The translations under genes were made by a program, and so were the position numbers. From Trichaptum fuscoviolaceum (lineage: Eukaryota; Basidiomycota; Agaricomycetes; Hymenochaetales; Trichaptaceae): a stretch of 64,000 nucleotides of DNA. A model generated the notes under the pieces. The model had not been told where the DNA came from. It worked only from the letters and a program-made list of their open reading frames with translations, and did no database searches. The stretch is taken from assembly GCA_910574455.1 (NCBI GenBank), contig CAJSYZ010000004.1:2170001-2234000 (forward strand), given 5' to 3'. Positions 45,550 to 55,546 of this stretch are shown one piece after another (position 1 is the stretch's first letter; every line of letters starts with the position of its first letter).

Positions 45550-47038
45550 CTCTGTGCGTTAATCAAATCATGTCTATGATATACATCCACTAACTTGCAG
45601 AAATGCAGACATCTGTAGGGCTTGAGGACAAGGATAGAAATAGTATCGGAAGGGAGGGATCCCGCGCTCCCGGCAAAAAAAGGGCAACGAATCAGTGTCT
45701 CCCTCCCGGAACTCAGGCAGGCTGGACTCACATTCTTCTGCCTTCGCTGTATCGCGCAGTTGGAAAGTCCACAACTCCATGGCAAAACCCGGACAATAAG
45801 TCCATCGGAGCCTTGTGGGGGAAGGTGTTTGATTCTGTCGAACTTAGTTACGACACGCAATTGGCCGACATCTGTTCTTTAGTTGAGTCATCCCTTATTG
45901 TCTTTCATCGGCCATTTTGAATCAAGTATGATCTGCCCTGTAGGCAGCCCAGAGATGCTCTGATAGTTGGCGCAAGAAATTGTTTGAGAAAGCCGAACAA
46001 TCAATTTCGAGTTTCGTCGGCAACGAGCGTTCTAAGTCAGTGGAGACCGAAGAAATTGTGAAGATGTTGCAGACGATGGTCGACAAGAAGAAAGCTGAAC
46101 CATTCCTCTGGGAAAGCTGGCATAGTATGGATAAGGTATGTAAAAATTTGCCCCATGTCACCCTTCGTATCCCTGCATTGACTCTGAAAGTACAGAAGCA
46201 AGGGTTGTTCTGCTCTGATCTTGTAATCTCAGTGTTGTCCGTACACCTAGTCTTGGCCCTGGGTCGGCATAAAGTACTGGATAAAAACACAATAGGAAAG
46301 CCAATCGGTGCCCTCGCTCTTGCGGCAACCGCGGTATCTATCTACTTCAGTTCTTATAGTGGCTTTATTCGCTGAATTTCTCATGAACAGGTCAAGGTTG
46401 CAATCGACAAGCAAGTGGCCCGGTTGCAAAAGATCAAAGAAGAGTTTGGTGGCGCTGAGTGGTACTTCACCAGTGCTATGTGGCAGCCTCATACGGACGA
46501 CTATGTTAACTTATTGTCGAATTCCTCGTTTTTTACTGAATCAAACTGGGAGAAGGTCCGATCCCGCCTAGCAGCTTACAATTCCATTGAAGATTTTAGT
46601 GCGGGAAAGAACACCGAACTTGTTGGATCGGGTGTCACTGGCAGGGATTTCTCCCTGTATCTTGACGTTGGAGACGCGGATGCGAGCGGCGAGTATACAT
46701 ATGGCGAGGGCGCTACTAGAAGTAGTAAGTGCAAGGAGGATAAGGATAATGACGGCGAAGAAGTCGAGGATTTCAAGGATAGGGAAGACGATATGGAGGA
46801 CAAGAGTGTGCTTGGCGAGGGAGATGAGGTCGAGGACAAGGATCAGGAGGAGGACAAGGATCAGGATCAGGATGAGAACAAGGATGCGGACGAGAATTTC
46901 AGCGTGGGTTATGGACGCAGTGGAGGTTTTGAGGGCGAGGAGAATGACGCAGGCAGAGAGGACTGGGAAGGTGAGGGCGATCGCGAGGAGGACGAGGGTT
47001 CATTATGGGATTCGGCTACGGACGGCGCAGACTTTTAA

Positions 47039-47404
47039 GAGCAGGTCGATCTCTGGTGAGCTTCGGCTTTGACCCATCACCCCGCCACTGTATTCAAGCT
47101 CTTACTACCATCAACTTGCAGTGGCATTCGTTCTCTGAATATGCCGAGGAACAGCCTGCCAGCGAGGCAGAAGTGGCAAAATACAATCTGGTTCAGGATG
47201 CCGTGGTGTAGCTACTGAGGGACCGTGACACTGATGCACTTTTCTACTTATTGTCTTAAATTACTTGTGGAAATGAAGTAATTCTGGAACCTCTTACGCA
47301 CTTACACGCTTGAGTACTGCAAACCGACAGACAAAAAAGTCTGCTTATATGATTAAATGATGAATTACTTATGGAATGAACTACTTGAACCCCTTACAAA
47401 CTTA
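47039..47404. other. Right-end spacer of the giant element
   Basis: Downstream of the DUF6532-like gene. Contains a diverged copy of the subterminal word (TACACGCTTGAGTACTGC near 47,303). Confidence 0.45.
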
Positions 47405-47419
47405 TACACTTGAGCACTG
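47405..47419 (-). repeat. Subterminal 15-mer, right copy
   Basis: TACACTTGAGCACTG, exact reverse complement of 7481-7495. Confidence 0.6.
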
Positions 47420-47612
47420 CAATTCGAATGCCAGAAAAAAACTTCTGATATGCTTGAATGCTGAAGACTGAATGCCTGAAGCACTGATTTAAGTCGACGG
47501 CACTGATTTCAGCAGGCCCCTTCCTGAATAATGAAACCACATGCCTGAAATCAGTAAATCAGTAGAATTTCACTTCCCAGGGCTTCAGTAAATTTCAGAC
47601 CGTTTAAGTAAC

Positions 47613-47640
47613 CTTAAGTGAAAAAGAAGATTCCCTGATG
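47613..47640 (-). repeat. Right terminal inverted repeat of the giant element
   Basis: On the minus strand it starts CATCAGGGAATCTTC, matching the left end at 7297. The 200 bp inside it are crowded with CTGAAATCAG, CACTGATTTCAG and similar words. Confidence 0.6.
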
Positions 47641-47698
47641 TGGTAGTTCTCGGCCACTGGCAAGTCGTGGGAGAGGTTGAGGCTTGCCGCCATACATA

Positions 47699-48301
47699 AG
47701 GTAGGCGACAGCCAAATCCAGCAACCACGTGATCTTCTACTGTCACTCAAAACTTCATCTTCCTACTCCTCAGAGAATAAACAAGATTTAGCAATTCTGT
47801 TCCATCATATTGTAGCTATGAAATGTACCTACAGAATAGTGCAAAAAAATTATGAAAAAGTTGTTTTTTTCCGGACTTATAGAGGAAAAACATAAGTTTT
47901 TGCCAAACTGGGTAGAAGACTGTTTCCGTGAGTTTCCGCCATAGAAGTGTTTTTGTTCCTCCACATTTGGCGGAGTGACCGTGACGTGACACTGCCGTAT
48001 TTGGATGTATTAGTAACATGTTAGTAAGCAAAGGGTCTCCGGCATCTTCCGTGATAAGGGTCCCGGTACCGGAGAAAGTCCCGGATGGCCATCGGACATG
48101 AAGAGGTTTATGCAAACAAGCATAAAACCCCGGAAAGCATCGGAAAGTAGTTAGACAGGCTCAAAACAGCTCTTGTAGCACTATGGAATATTTTTATAAT
48201 TATATTTATTTTTGAGATCTTCTTTTTGCCAGAATTTGGCGGTGTGACCGTGACATGTAACGCCCATGTGATAGGTAGCTGGATTTCGCTGTCGCCTACC
48301 T
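47699..48301. mobile_element. 603-bp MITE with TA target site
   Basis: Inverted ends AGGTAGGCGACAGCCAAATC and, on the other strand at the right, AGGTAGGCGACAGCGAAATC, continuing CCAGC. TA at 47697-47698 and 48302-48303. No coding capacity. It sits only 58 bp outside the giant element's right end. Confidence 0.85.
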
Positions 48302-48529
48302 TACCTGTGTAAGACGGACTCTGATTTGATTACTAATTTGATACTACTACACTACTAGTAGTTCACGGCAGGTTTAACCCCGAGTTCATCGGCGTTTTTC
48401 TTCCGACTATAACATCATCTGGCTTGCCCTCCACCATCTAGCTTATGAGTTCTATCGTTCTGAAACTAGGATTGTGTCACAGCCCATCTCTTTCTGTACC
48501 CAGCAGACTTCAGTGTTGGCAACAGAATT

Positions 48530-50824
48530 ATGTTGCCAACAGTTGAACACTTCCTAACGGAATTTCAAACAATTCAAGACAACATGCGTGGAACGTTGAA
48601 TAGAAACCTCACAATTGTAGGACAAACTGCGCTTATGCTAAAATGGTAAGACTACGTACTATCAGATCTCCTACTGAACGGGGAGTGTGCCATTGCATAG
48701 TTTATCCGAAAAATGAGCAGTTACTGACGCTTGATGCAGACTTCAAGTTTCGATGGACGACGGAATCTCACTATAGTGTTGGAAGTGGATTGCAAACTTT
48801 CGTTGGCTATCTACAATCACCATTAATAACCGACTTCAAAGAAGCAAACTGCTCATACTTATATGTCTTATGCTCTATGCATCTTAGTATTTTCTAAAGA
48901 CAGTATTGGTCTAATAATCTAGTTCACTCAAGGGCTTCTTCGACAACGACACGCTGTATGTTTCGCTCTCACGGCCTCTTCATTTCGGTAGTTGTACGCC
49001 TTTGTCTGCAGATTCGCCACATCTTTCCGTGGAGGAGAAGTCTCTGCGATGGGCTGGCTGGTCAAAAAGTGGATAATAACAGGACATCCTATTCTAATTT
49101 CGGGATACTCTGTCAATTGGCCTTCGTTCTCGTTGATTGAGTTTGACCTCGCGCTAGTCGTACCCTGGCCCTTCGTTTCGTATTTCCTTTCCGCATCATG
49201 CTATCTCAAGTGCAACTTGATAACACTCTTGGTATCAATTTCAGGTTCAAGAAAGATTCAAAGACATTGCTAGACAGGGATAGAACAGTCCCCTCGGTGC
49301 TAAAGCCCGAAATACACGCCTCGAATTGTCTTCGAAATCAACGACGTGATCTCAGGAAGTATCTACGGGTCTCGGGACAACGTAACTATGTATCTAACTT
49401 TTGACTCGCTAACTCCTCGGTAGGTATCGCGTTACGTTCCACCGGGAGCCCGACACCTTCGAAAACGATAGGTTGCGCAACTATAAATTGCTCTCTCCTA
49501 GTGATCAAAGCTTCTGACTCCTCGTTCCATCACGCTAGGTTACATGAAATGCGCGATTTCACAAATCAGTTGATATCCACTGGTGTATATTCCATCAAAA
49601 ACGTAGCCTTCGGACAACTTCTCAGTCTACAGCGAGGTCAGGATTCGCTACAAGGCAGCTCCGCCTCCACCGATCTCAGCGACAGGGTGAGCTTCCTTCT
49701 CAGTATGGGCTCTCTTCTTTCTATTGAAGCTTCTGTCATTCCAGTGGATCGTTGTCCTTCTCACATCGAATAAATTTCTCCTTAGAAATGGACGCACCGG
49801 TCTCTACGCTCAGCCTGAAAGCGATTATGGCGAAGGAGAATTAATATATGTTCATCATGACCCATACGAATGGGTAATCAAAGCCGTTAAAGGCACGCCG
49901 GGGAATTTCCAGTACAATTTAATGGCCATCCTAATACATAATATACTTACACTGAAACCTGATTTTCAAGAATTTATTCACGCACCGACTTCAAACTCTG
50001 CATATCGTGCACCGGATCTGGTACTTCCTCCAATGTAAAGATCATCGTCATGGAGCTTCTGAAAGCTATTAACGATTTTCTTCCTATAGGTGGAGTTTAG
50101 TAGAGATATTAAATCCGATATGATTTGCTGGACTTTCACCAAGGAGGCTGACATTCTTGTGTTTGGCGCCTTGCCTTCCATAGACGAGGGATTATTGCGC
50201 CCTTCAGAAAAGGCGCATGACAACAGTTTTGAGTTGACTGTGCCCGAGGGTTGGATAGCTGTTGTTTCCGGCGTAGGTATTTTTCTATCTACTGAGTTAA
50301 CCTTATGGCTAACCAACTTTTGATGGTGATAGGTTCCACTTGGCAAGGCGATAAACTCTATTCACCTTCAGAGCGTGAACACTCACAAGGTCGTCGATAT
50401 GGTCCAGCTCTACAACAAACGCAACGACGGAAAGTTGACCCTTCGCGATTCGGTTCAAGCAGCCTATCAAATTTCTGCCGAGGCTGGTCCTATTGGCCTT
50501 GGCCTGGCATTCTTCTGCACCACAAAGGAGAGAAAGAAAGATCCGCTTGTTCTCTCGTATACTCATAATCATCTTTCGAAATTGAGCATTACGATTGTAA
50601 GAGGTAGTACGGCCACGTCACGATTTTTAACTGACTTGACTTCTGTCCAGATCGACAAGGCAGATGATATTAGGAGGTTCCCAGACTTCCGCGTGTACCA
50701 CGTGCATACTCTTTGTATGAGCTGAGAGTGTTCCGTCTAACATATCTTTCTATTCTAGATCATAAGCTTGAACAAGACCGAGAATCTGGCTTGCGCCGTT
50801 GTCACTATTCACCTCTCAAAGGTA
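48530..50824 (+). other. Multi-exon coding region, product and structure unresolved
   Basis: Coding-like pieces with good splice signals include MLPTVEHFLTEFQTIQDNM (from 48530), GLYAQPESDYGEGELIYVHH (near 49.8 kb), SFELTVPEGWIAVVSG (near 50.2 kb), SVQAAYQISAEAGPIGLGLA (near 50.47 kb) and ENLACAVVTIHLSK (ending about 50,821). Later pieces join in phase, and the last runs without a stop into the vWA gene, so this may be its 5' part or a separate gene. I recognise no domain. Confidence 0.4.
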
Positions 50825-51923
50825 ATGTGCAAGTCCACCAGACTTAAGAAGCCACCTCAAGGTACGGTGAACCCGGGTTACAACCCCGAGAATGACGAGG
50901 ACAGACCGCAGCGAATCGATGACTACTTGAGGTACATAATTCAGATGCTCTTCCGTGCTGGATTTCCTCTCTCTAACGGAAAACTTGAGTCAGGAAGCAC
51001 AACAGCTTATTCCTCATCGATGATTCCGGCTCGGTGAGTGCACTGGTATGCTTTTATTTTCGGAGTTTATTCAATAAATGTGCCTTCGTGAACTGTAGAT
51101 GGCAGGCCCTCAATGGGCCGAGGCACGGAAGGCATTGATCGATATAGCTAATGAAGCGATGCGTTGCGACTCCGAGGGCATTTCTCTGCGGTTTTTGAAC
51201 TTGCAAATAGCAGCAGACGGGATCAAGGTGTGGCTGACAAAACTGTCCAATGTCAAGTTGGAAGCTCATTTATTGATTGCGCAGGGTCAGGACGTGCTAC
51301 TTCGTTACTTCGACAGAGTCACAGCTAGGGGTGCGTGTTATCTTTATTGGTTCTCAAGAGTTATAGCACGATTGTGTTATGTCGTTTCTTTTATAGGAGG
51401 TACACCAACCGGTGCCCAGTTGGACGCAATCCTTGGACAATACGCGAATGAGCTCGATAATGCTATCGGTACGCCGGAGTACAGCACAATCAAGCCCCTT
51501 GATCTTATCTGTCTCACCGACGGTGCACCGAGTAAGTCTATTAATTTTGTTGTCTTTCACAACAATCAGCACGCTTATTCTTTGTTTCTTTATGTAGCCG
51601 ATGCACCTCTTCCTATCTTAGAGAAGTGGGCTGCACACCTTGATGCGAAGAAACATCACCCCAATGCCGTTGGTGTACAATTTGTTCAGATAGGCAACTC
51701 TGCCGGCTGCACCACGGCACTCGTAGCTCTCACGAAAGGCAAAGTGAGAGTGAGTAACTCCGGAACTATCTCGCGCGCATGCGTTGATTTTCATCAACAG
51801 AACATGGTCGACACTGTCTCGTACGATGGTCTCGTCACTCCGGAAAGGCTAACCAGAATCCTCTTAGGCGCGATTAAGCCGTCAGCAAGGGGAAACACCA
51901 CCACCGGAACACTTCTGCCTTAA
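50825..51923 (+). CDS. von Willebrand factor A-domain protein, at least 262 aa
   Basis: The inferred exons are 50825-50931, 50994-51033, 51099-51330, 51397-51531, 51598-51749 and 51801-51923 (789 nt, in frame). The metal-binding MIDAS motif DDSGSM appears only when the intron at 51034-51098 is removed; it is followed by GGTPTG and LICLTDGAP at the places of the other MIDAS residues. The rest is a single vWA fold, an adhesion or protein-interaction domain that in fungi is often found as a stand-alone cytosolic protein. The ATG at 50825 is the first usable one, but upstream exons share its frame, so the true start may lie earlier. Confidence 0.8.
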
Positions 51924-52575
51924 ATCGGCGGGTCCGTGTTGCCGTTGCCGATGATGCGCCTTGTCTCCTTGTCATCGATTTAAAATCGATACCAGTACTA
52001 TCGGAATCCTGTCTTCCTGACATTATGGGAGAAAGTAGTGGATCGGATCTTCTTGTAAGCATGCAGTGCCAAATAATCTGGACATTTGAGGGAGGGCGGG
52101 TACGACCTACAGTACATATGCAGGAAGTAGATTTTCCCATGTATGTAGGATACATCCTCTTGCGACCGTCAGTCAGCCACACAGTATGCTCTAAATATCT
52201 TATAGGAGAAAACGTGATATATACATATGTACGTGCGTGCCATCGATAAATATGGGCCCATTATTTTTATTGATGGAACTTGAACTCCCAGTTTAACTCC
52301 ATCTTGGATTTTGAAATATGCTGCCTACGACACACACCCCTCTCTGTCAGCCACACTTTGAGTCGGGGAATGGAAGTTTTCATTTCCCAGGATAGAATGA
52401 TCTTTGACGGGCGTTCCGCGCTCAGCATGTTCTCCGCTTTCGGAAAAGCTGATGGAAGCACCAACTGATCCGTCTGATATGACCGGAATGCGTGGTGCCC
52501 AGCATTAAACCAAGGGCATTAAAGGACCTCATCGCAGCGGCCAATAGCTGACTGTCAACAGTATTGCCCTGTAAC
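51924..52575. other. Intergenic, nothing recognised
   Basis: No supported coding frame or repeat. Contains the region upstream of the next gene. Confidence 0.45.
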
Positions 52576-53246
52576 ATGTCAGACCTCAGCGACATAACTC
52601 CTGATCCTATCATCTCGGAAGACGTCGATGCTGAAGAGTTTGAGCTCTTCGCCGCCAGTGAACCGGAAACCGTTGAGGTATACAAGGACTACACCGCCGC
52701 CGCTAAAGGCGCTTGCGCCTGGGCCAACAGGGGAATGACAAGATTGATCATTCGAAGCTTGTCTTGTACCAAGGTGCGTGTATATTCGTATACACTTATG
52801 CGCAGTTTAATCTGAAAATGTTCTTTCAGTAAAGTGGGCCCATACAAGGGCCGCATAGTCGGTGAGTCATAGCAATATATCGTTTAAGTGATGTCTCATC
52901 AGAGTTTCTTATCTTTAAAGGCGTCGGGCTGCGTACCCCTTCCGGAACCAGTGTCGACGTCGTACGGATCGACAACGATGACACGGGAAAGGGTATCCAC
53001 TTCAACGCGAGGTACACTAGTCAGTCGAAGCAGACCATGAGGTATGCGGGCGTTATTGGGCCGACTGTCGGCCCGCCGAACATGGACGAGCCAACTCGCA
53101 AAAAGAACAAGACAACTCGTAAGTACCTTTTCGAAGAGTATCTAAAGGCACTCGAAAACAGGAGTGCCCAGTTCATTGTGGCACTGGTGGAGCACTGGCA
53201 TCCCTGTGTAGAGGATAGTAAATACGGGTTGGGAATCAGGATATAA
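52576..53246 (+). CDS. 165-aa orphan protein
   Basis: The inferred exons are 52576-52677, 52731-52773, 52835-52861 and 52921-53246 (498 nt). All joins keep phase only if the second acceptor is the AAG at 52832-52834 rather than the CAG five bases earlier. The protein starts MSDLSDITPD with an acidic head, then KIDHSKLVLYQVGPYKGRIV, GLRTPSGTSVDVVRIDNDD and a basic/charged tail. No known domain. Its start resembles those of the two giant-element genes starting MSD and MSSSD, which may only reflect composition. Confidence 0.6.
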
Positions 53247-53269
53247 CCGCTTGAAAGCGGAGGATTGAT

Positions 53270-53460
53270 TACACAGCAAGGACAACCGTCATATGGAATC
53301 CACCTGAGTCCCACCATATGGTCACATGTAGAGTGACCATATACGGGTCCATATGTCTTCCATCTGGTTCCATGCTGACTTTTAATAGATCCATAATGGA
53401 TCCAGGAGCCCACATAGCTCCAGCTGGGCAACCCATATAGATGCCAGCCGTAGTTTGTAC
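53270..53460. repeat. Short stretch rich in CATATGG/CCATATG words
   Basis: Several CATATGG, CCATATGT and ATCCATAATGGATCC words lie close together. It may be the remnant of a small inverted-repeat element, but I could not define its ends. Confidence 0.3.
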
Positions 53461-53877
53461 CATAATTATTTAATAATTTCATTAATTAATCATTACTTTT
53501 GCTCATCCACACCTACTAGTAGCCCGTGAAATAGCAATAAAATATTATATAAAAGATAAATATCTACAACATTAGTTATTAAACGAAGCACTAAGTACTA
53601 CAAGCATAAGCTAAAGTCGGAATTCATCATCTTCATCCACATCCTTCTGCTGATGGAACTAAGCAAAAATGTCAGTGCGGCCATCAGCTTAATTTTAATC
53701 CTATACGCACCACTATAGCTCCCTTCCCCCAGCTTTCGCTTGCGTTTCTTCAACCTGTATGCAAATTGTTGAGTTGCGGAAAATGCGACTCGGGAGAACA
53801 AAAAGAAACACATATCAAAGCAAATAGATGTGGTTGACAGCAAGCAGATTGCTTTTGGCAGCGGGAGAGGGGATGCC

Positions 53878-54418
53878 TCATGCATCCTCGGTGACGATGG
53901 CCCGCTGTGGATGAGCCTGTGAATGCAGGCCGCCATCCTCCTCCTCGGTTTTCCCGACAGTCCCTCCTGCGGCAACGGGCATACCATGCGATGCGTTATA
54001 GCCATACGATGGCCACGCAACAGCGCCACACTGCGCATATCCTGTCGGCGAGGGGTAGTATGTGTACACTGGGGTGGAGGGATGCGTTTGCCCCGATGTT
54101 GTTCCGCCGACGGTGTTGCTGGTGTGTGCGGTACTTTCGTGATTGCCGTTTCCTGCTGGTGCCGGTGGCGACGTATATCCAGTGTAGGCGATTCCTGAGC
54201 TGGTAGGCGTAGGCGCAGGCGCAGGCGAGGCGATGCCAGTCGCTTGTGGAGGAGACAAAGTCTCTGCGCCGGTGTTGGCAGGTGTCACCGACGTTGGCGA
54301 CGACATGGGAATAGGTGAGGTACAAGCTCCTTGTGGGGTATATGCGACATTGGACAATATGCCATATGGATAGTAATTCACACAATACTGCGGCGTGAGA
54401 TGCTGGTGCTGCTGTTGC
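53878..54418 (-). pseudogene. P/Q/S/T-rich gene cut by retroelement 3
   Basis: The frame is open from the LTR border at 54418 down to TGA at 53878. It begins QQQHQHLTPQYCVNYYPYG and continues as low-complexity P/S/T/A/G/Y sequence ending AIVTEDA. Its 5' part is missing because the LTR starts at 54419 in mid-frame. Downstream minus-strand stretches near 53,715-53,760 (KKRKRK) and 53,615-53,650 (DVDEDDEFRL before a stop) may be further exons. The composition suits a transcription-factor activation region, but no DNA-binding domain is visible. Confidence 0.55.
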
Positions 54419-54967
54419 TGTTACGCATCAAGCTGCTTACCCTTGTTTACACATTGTTTATATTCCCCCTCATCTTTCTTTCTCACCCTTTCTACCTGCA
54501 TGTGCGTACACACATTGCATCATTCTTTCATCATTGACTCCACACTCCGATGGCTCCACTCGCTCCACCTTCACTCCGAGAGCCCCAGGACCTTCCACTC
54601 CGATAATACATCATTCTACTCCACTCTACTCCACCTATGCTCCGATCCGACATCATCCTCCATTAATTAGAGCCACTATGACGGACTCACTCCACTTCTG
54701 ACCCGCGATGATGTAGTTTCATTCCTTGCTCCACTCTATTGTTCTCTGTAGTATATAAGGCCATGTACATAGCGCCCCAGGATGACACTTAAGTCAATCC
54801 TCCTATAGTCTTTTACAATCACGTACCAAAGACTCTGTTCACCCACGACTTCCGGTATAGAGACCCTCACAAAGCGGACCCTCTATACTGTACTTGCTAC
54901 TTCACCCAACAACGCTTTGGTCACTTATCATTTCCGTGATAAGTCCATCGAAGCCGTGAACGTAACA
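54419..54967 (+). repeat. 5' LTR of retroelement 3
   Basis: 549 bp with inverted tips TGTTACG...CGTAACA. Rich in CTCCACT/CTCCGA words. It holds a clear TATA box and the 11-mer matching the primer site. No second copy is in the window, so the outer edge rests on the tip symmetry, the end of the cut host frame and the TATA/primer arrangement. Confidence 0.85.
54752..54759 (+). promoter_or_regulatory. TATA box of retroelement 3
   Basis: TATATAAG, 39 nt upstream of AAGTCAATCCT (54791-54801), which is the 11-mer expected to form the 5' end of the RNA. The spacing fits RNA polymerase II initiation. Confidence 0.75.
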
Positions 54968-54970
54968 ATT

Positions 54971-54981
54971 AGGATTGACTT
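54971..54981 (+). other. Primer-binding site of retroelement 3, self-priming type
   Basis: AGGATTGACTT, three bases after the LTR, is the exact 11-nt reverse complement of AAGTCAATCCT at 54791-54801. The match stops at 11 nt on both sides. A different sequence from retroelements 1 and 2, but the same logic. Confidence 0.78.
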
Positions 54982-55546
54982 CTTTCTCATCTGAGATCGA
55001 TCTCAACTCCGAAACACCCCCCTACGCTCTACCACATTCTACAGCAGAATAAATCGGTACACCCTACGCATTCTAATCCGGAATACTGACGGTTAAGTAT
55101 TACAACTGGCCCTTGTCTACTAACTATCAAATAGGAACGAAAGGAATACGAACGACAGTACGATCGAATACACCAAGCATACAGTGCTATACTTGGAAGG
55201 AAGCGACAGACAAGTAATCGCAGAAATTAAGCAGGTTCACGACAGAATTTACGGTCCTTGTTACGCGTTTGGTTGGTGATAGCGTGAAGCAGAGGATCGC
55301 GACCCATTCAAGCAGCTTAGCCACGTCCAACGTAACTTGAAGAGAAGAAGGAAGCAGGGGAAAGGTCTCATCCACCACAGAAACTGCAACAGCCGGAAGA
55401 CACGCATACCCTCACTCGTCGACGACAGCAATACACGGTGAACATTGAAACAGATTATCCAGCGAACCTAGGAAGACAGAAAGGACAAGGTATCCGAAGA
55501 CGTTAATATCACTCACGCATACTCTTGTAGCTCAAAGGGTTGATAA

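Larger units (their letters stand above)
30887..47038 (+). pseudogene. DUF6532-like gene with many short exons, split by retroelement 2
   Basis: The gene starts MSTRRQTRAKNSNQHPG and continues with a long charged coiled coil (EKEEKERRREEQASKHG). Several small phase-consistent exons of basic, Ser-rich sequence follow (31.4-34.7 kb). After element 2, exons 45609-45880, 45944-46135, 46196-46333 and 46391-47038 give LPPGTQAGWTHILLPSLYRA, ALWGKVFDSVELSYDTQLAD, SWRKKLFEKAEQSISSF, SVLSVHLVLALGRHKVLD, GKPIGALALAATA and FFTESNW. This resembles the agaricomycete DUF6532 domain, whose function is unknown. The tail is very acidic (runs of E/D/K). Element 2 sits on the exon/donor border at 34706-34710. 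Confidence 0.6.
7297..47640. mobile_element. Candidate 40.3-kb giant Plavaka-type (CACTA-like) DNA transposon
   Basis: The two ends are inverted copies: CATCAGGGAA, one variable base, CTTC, one variable base, TTTT, then CTTAxGG after a 1-nt gap. A 15-mer, CAGTGCTCAAGTGTA, lies 184 nt inside the left end and about 220 nt inside the right end in inverted orientation. Both ends are crowded with TTCAG/CTGAA words. Inside is an apparently intact Plavaka transposase plus three large genes separated by a common set of palindromic words. The direct dinucleotide TG flanks both sides and may be the target duplication. Removing two later LTR elements and a MITE leaves about 22.4 kb. Boundaries come from sequence symmetry alone. 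Confidence 0.6.

Noticed and set aside
46576..46839. Minus-strand Ser/Leu-rich open frame opposite the acidic tail
   Set aside because: Mirror of an E/D/K-rich coding sequence.
52774..52834. Frameshift in the 165-aa gene
   Set aside because: Using the AAG acceptor at 52832-52834 instead of the nearer CAG keeps the frame.
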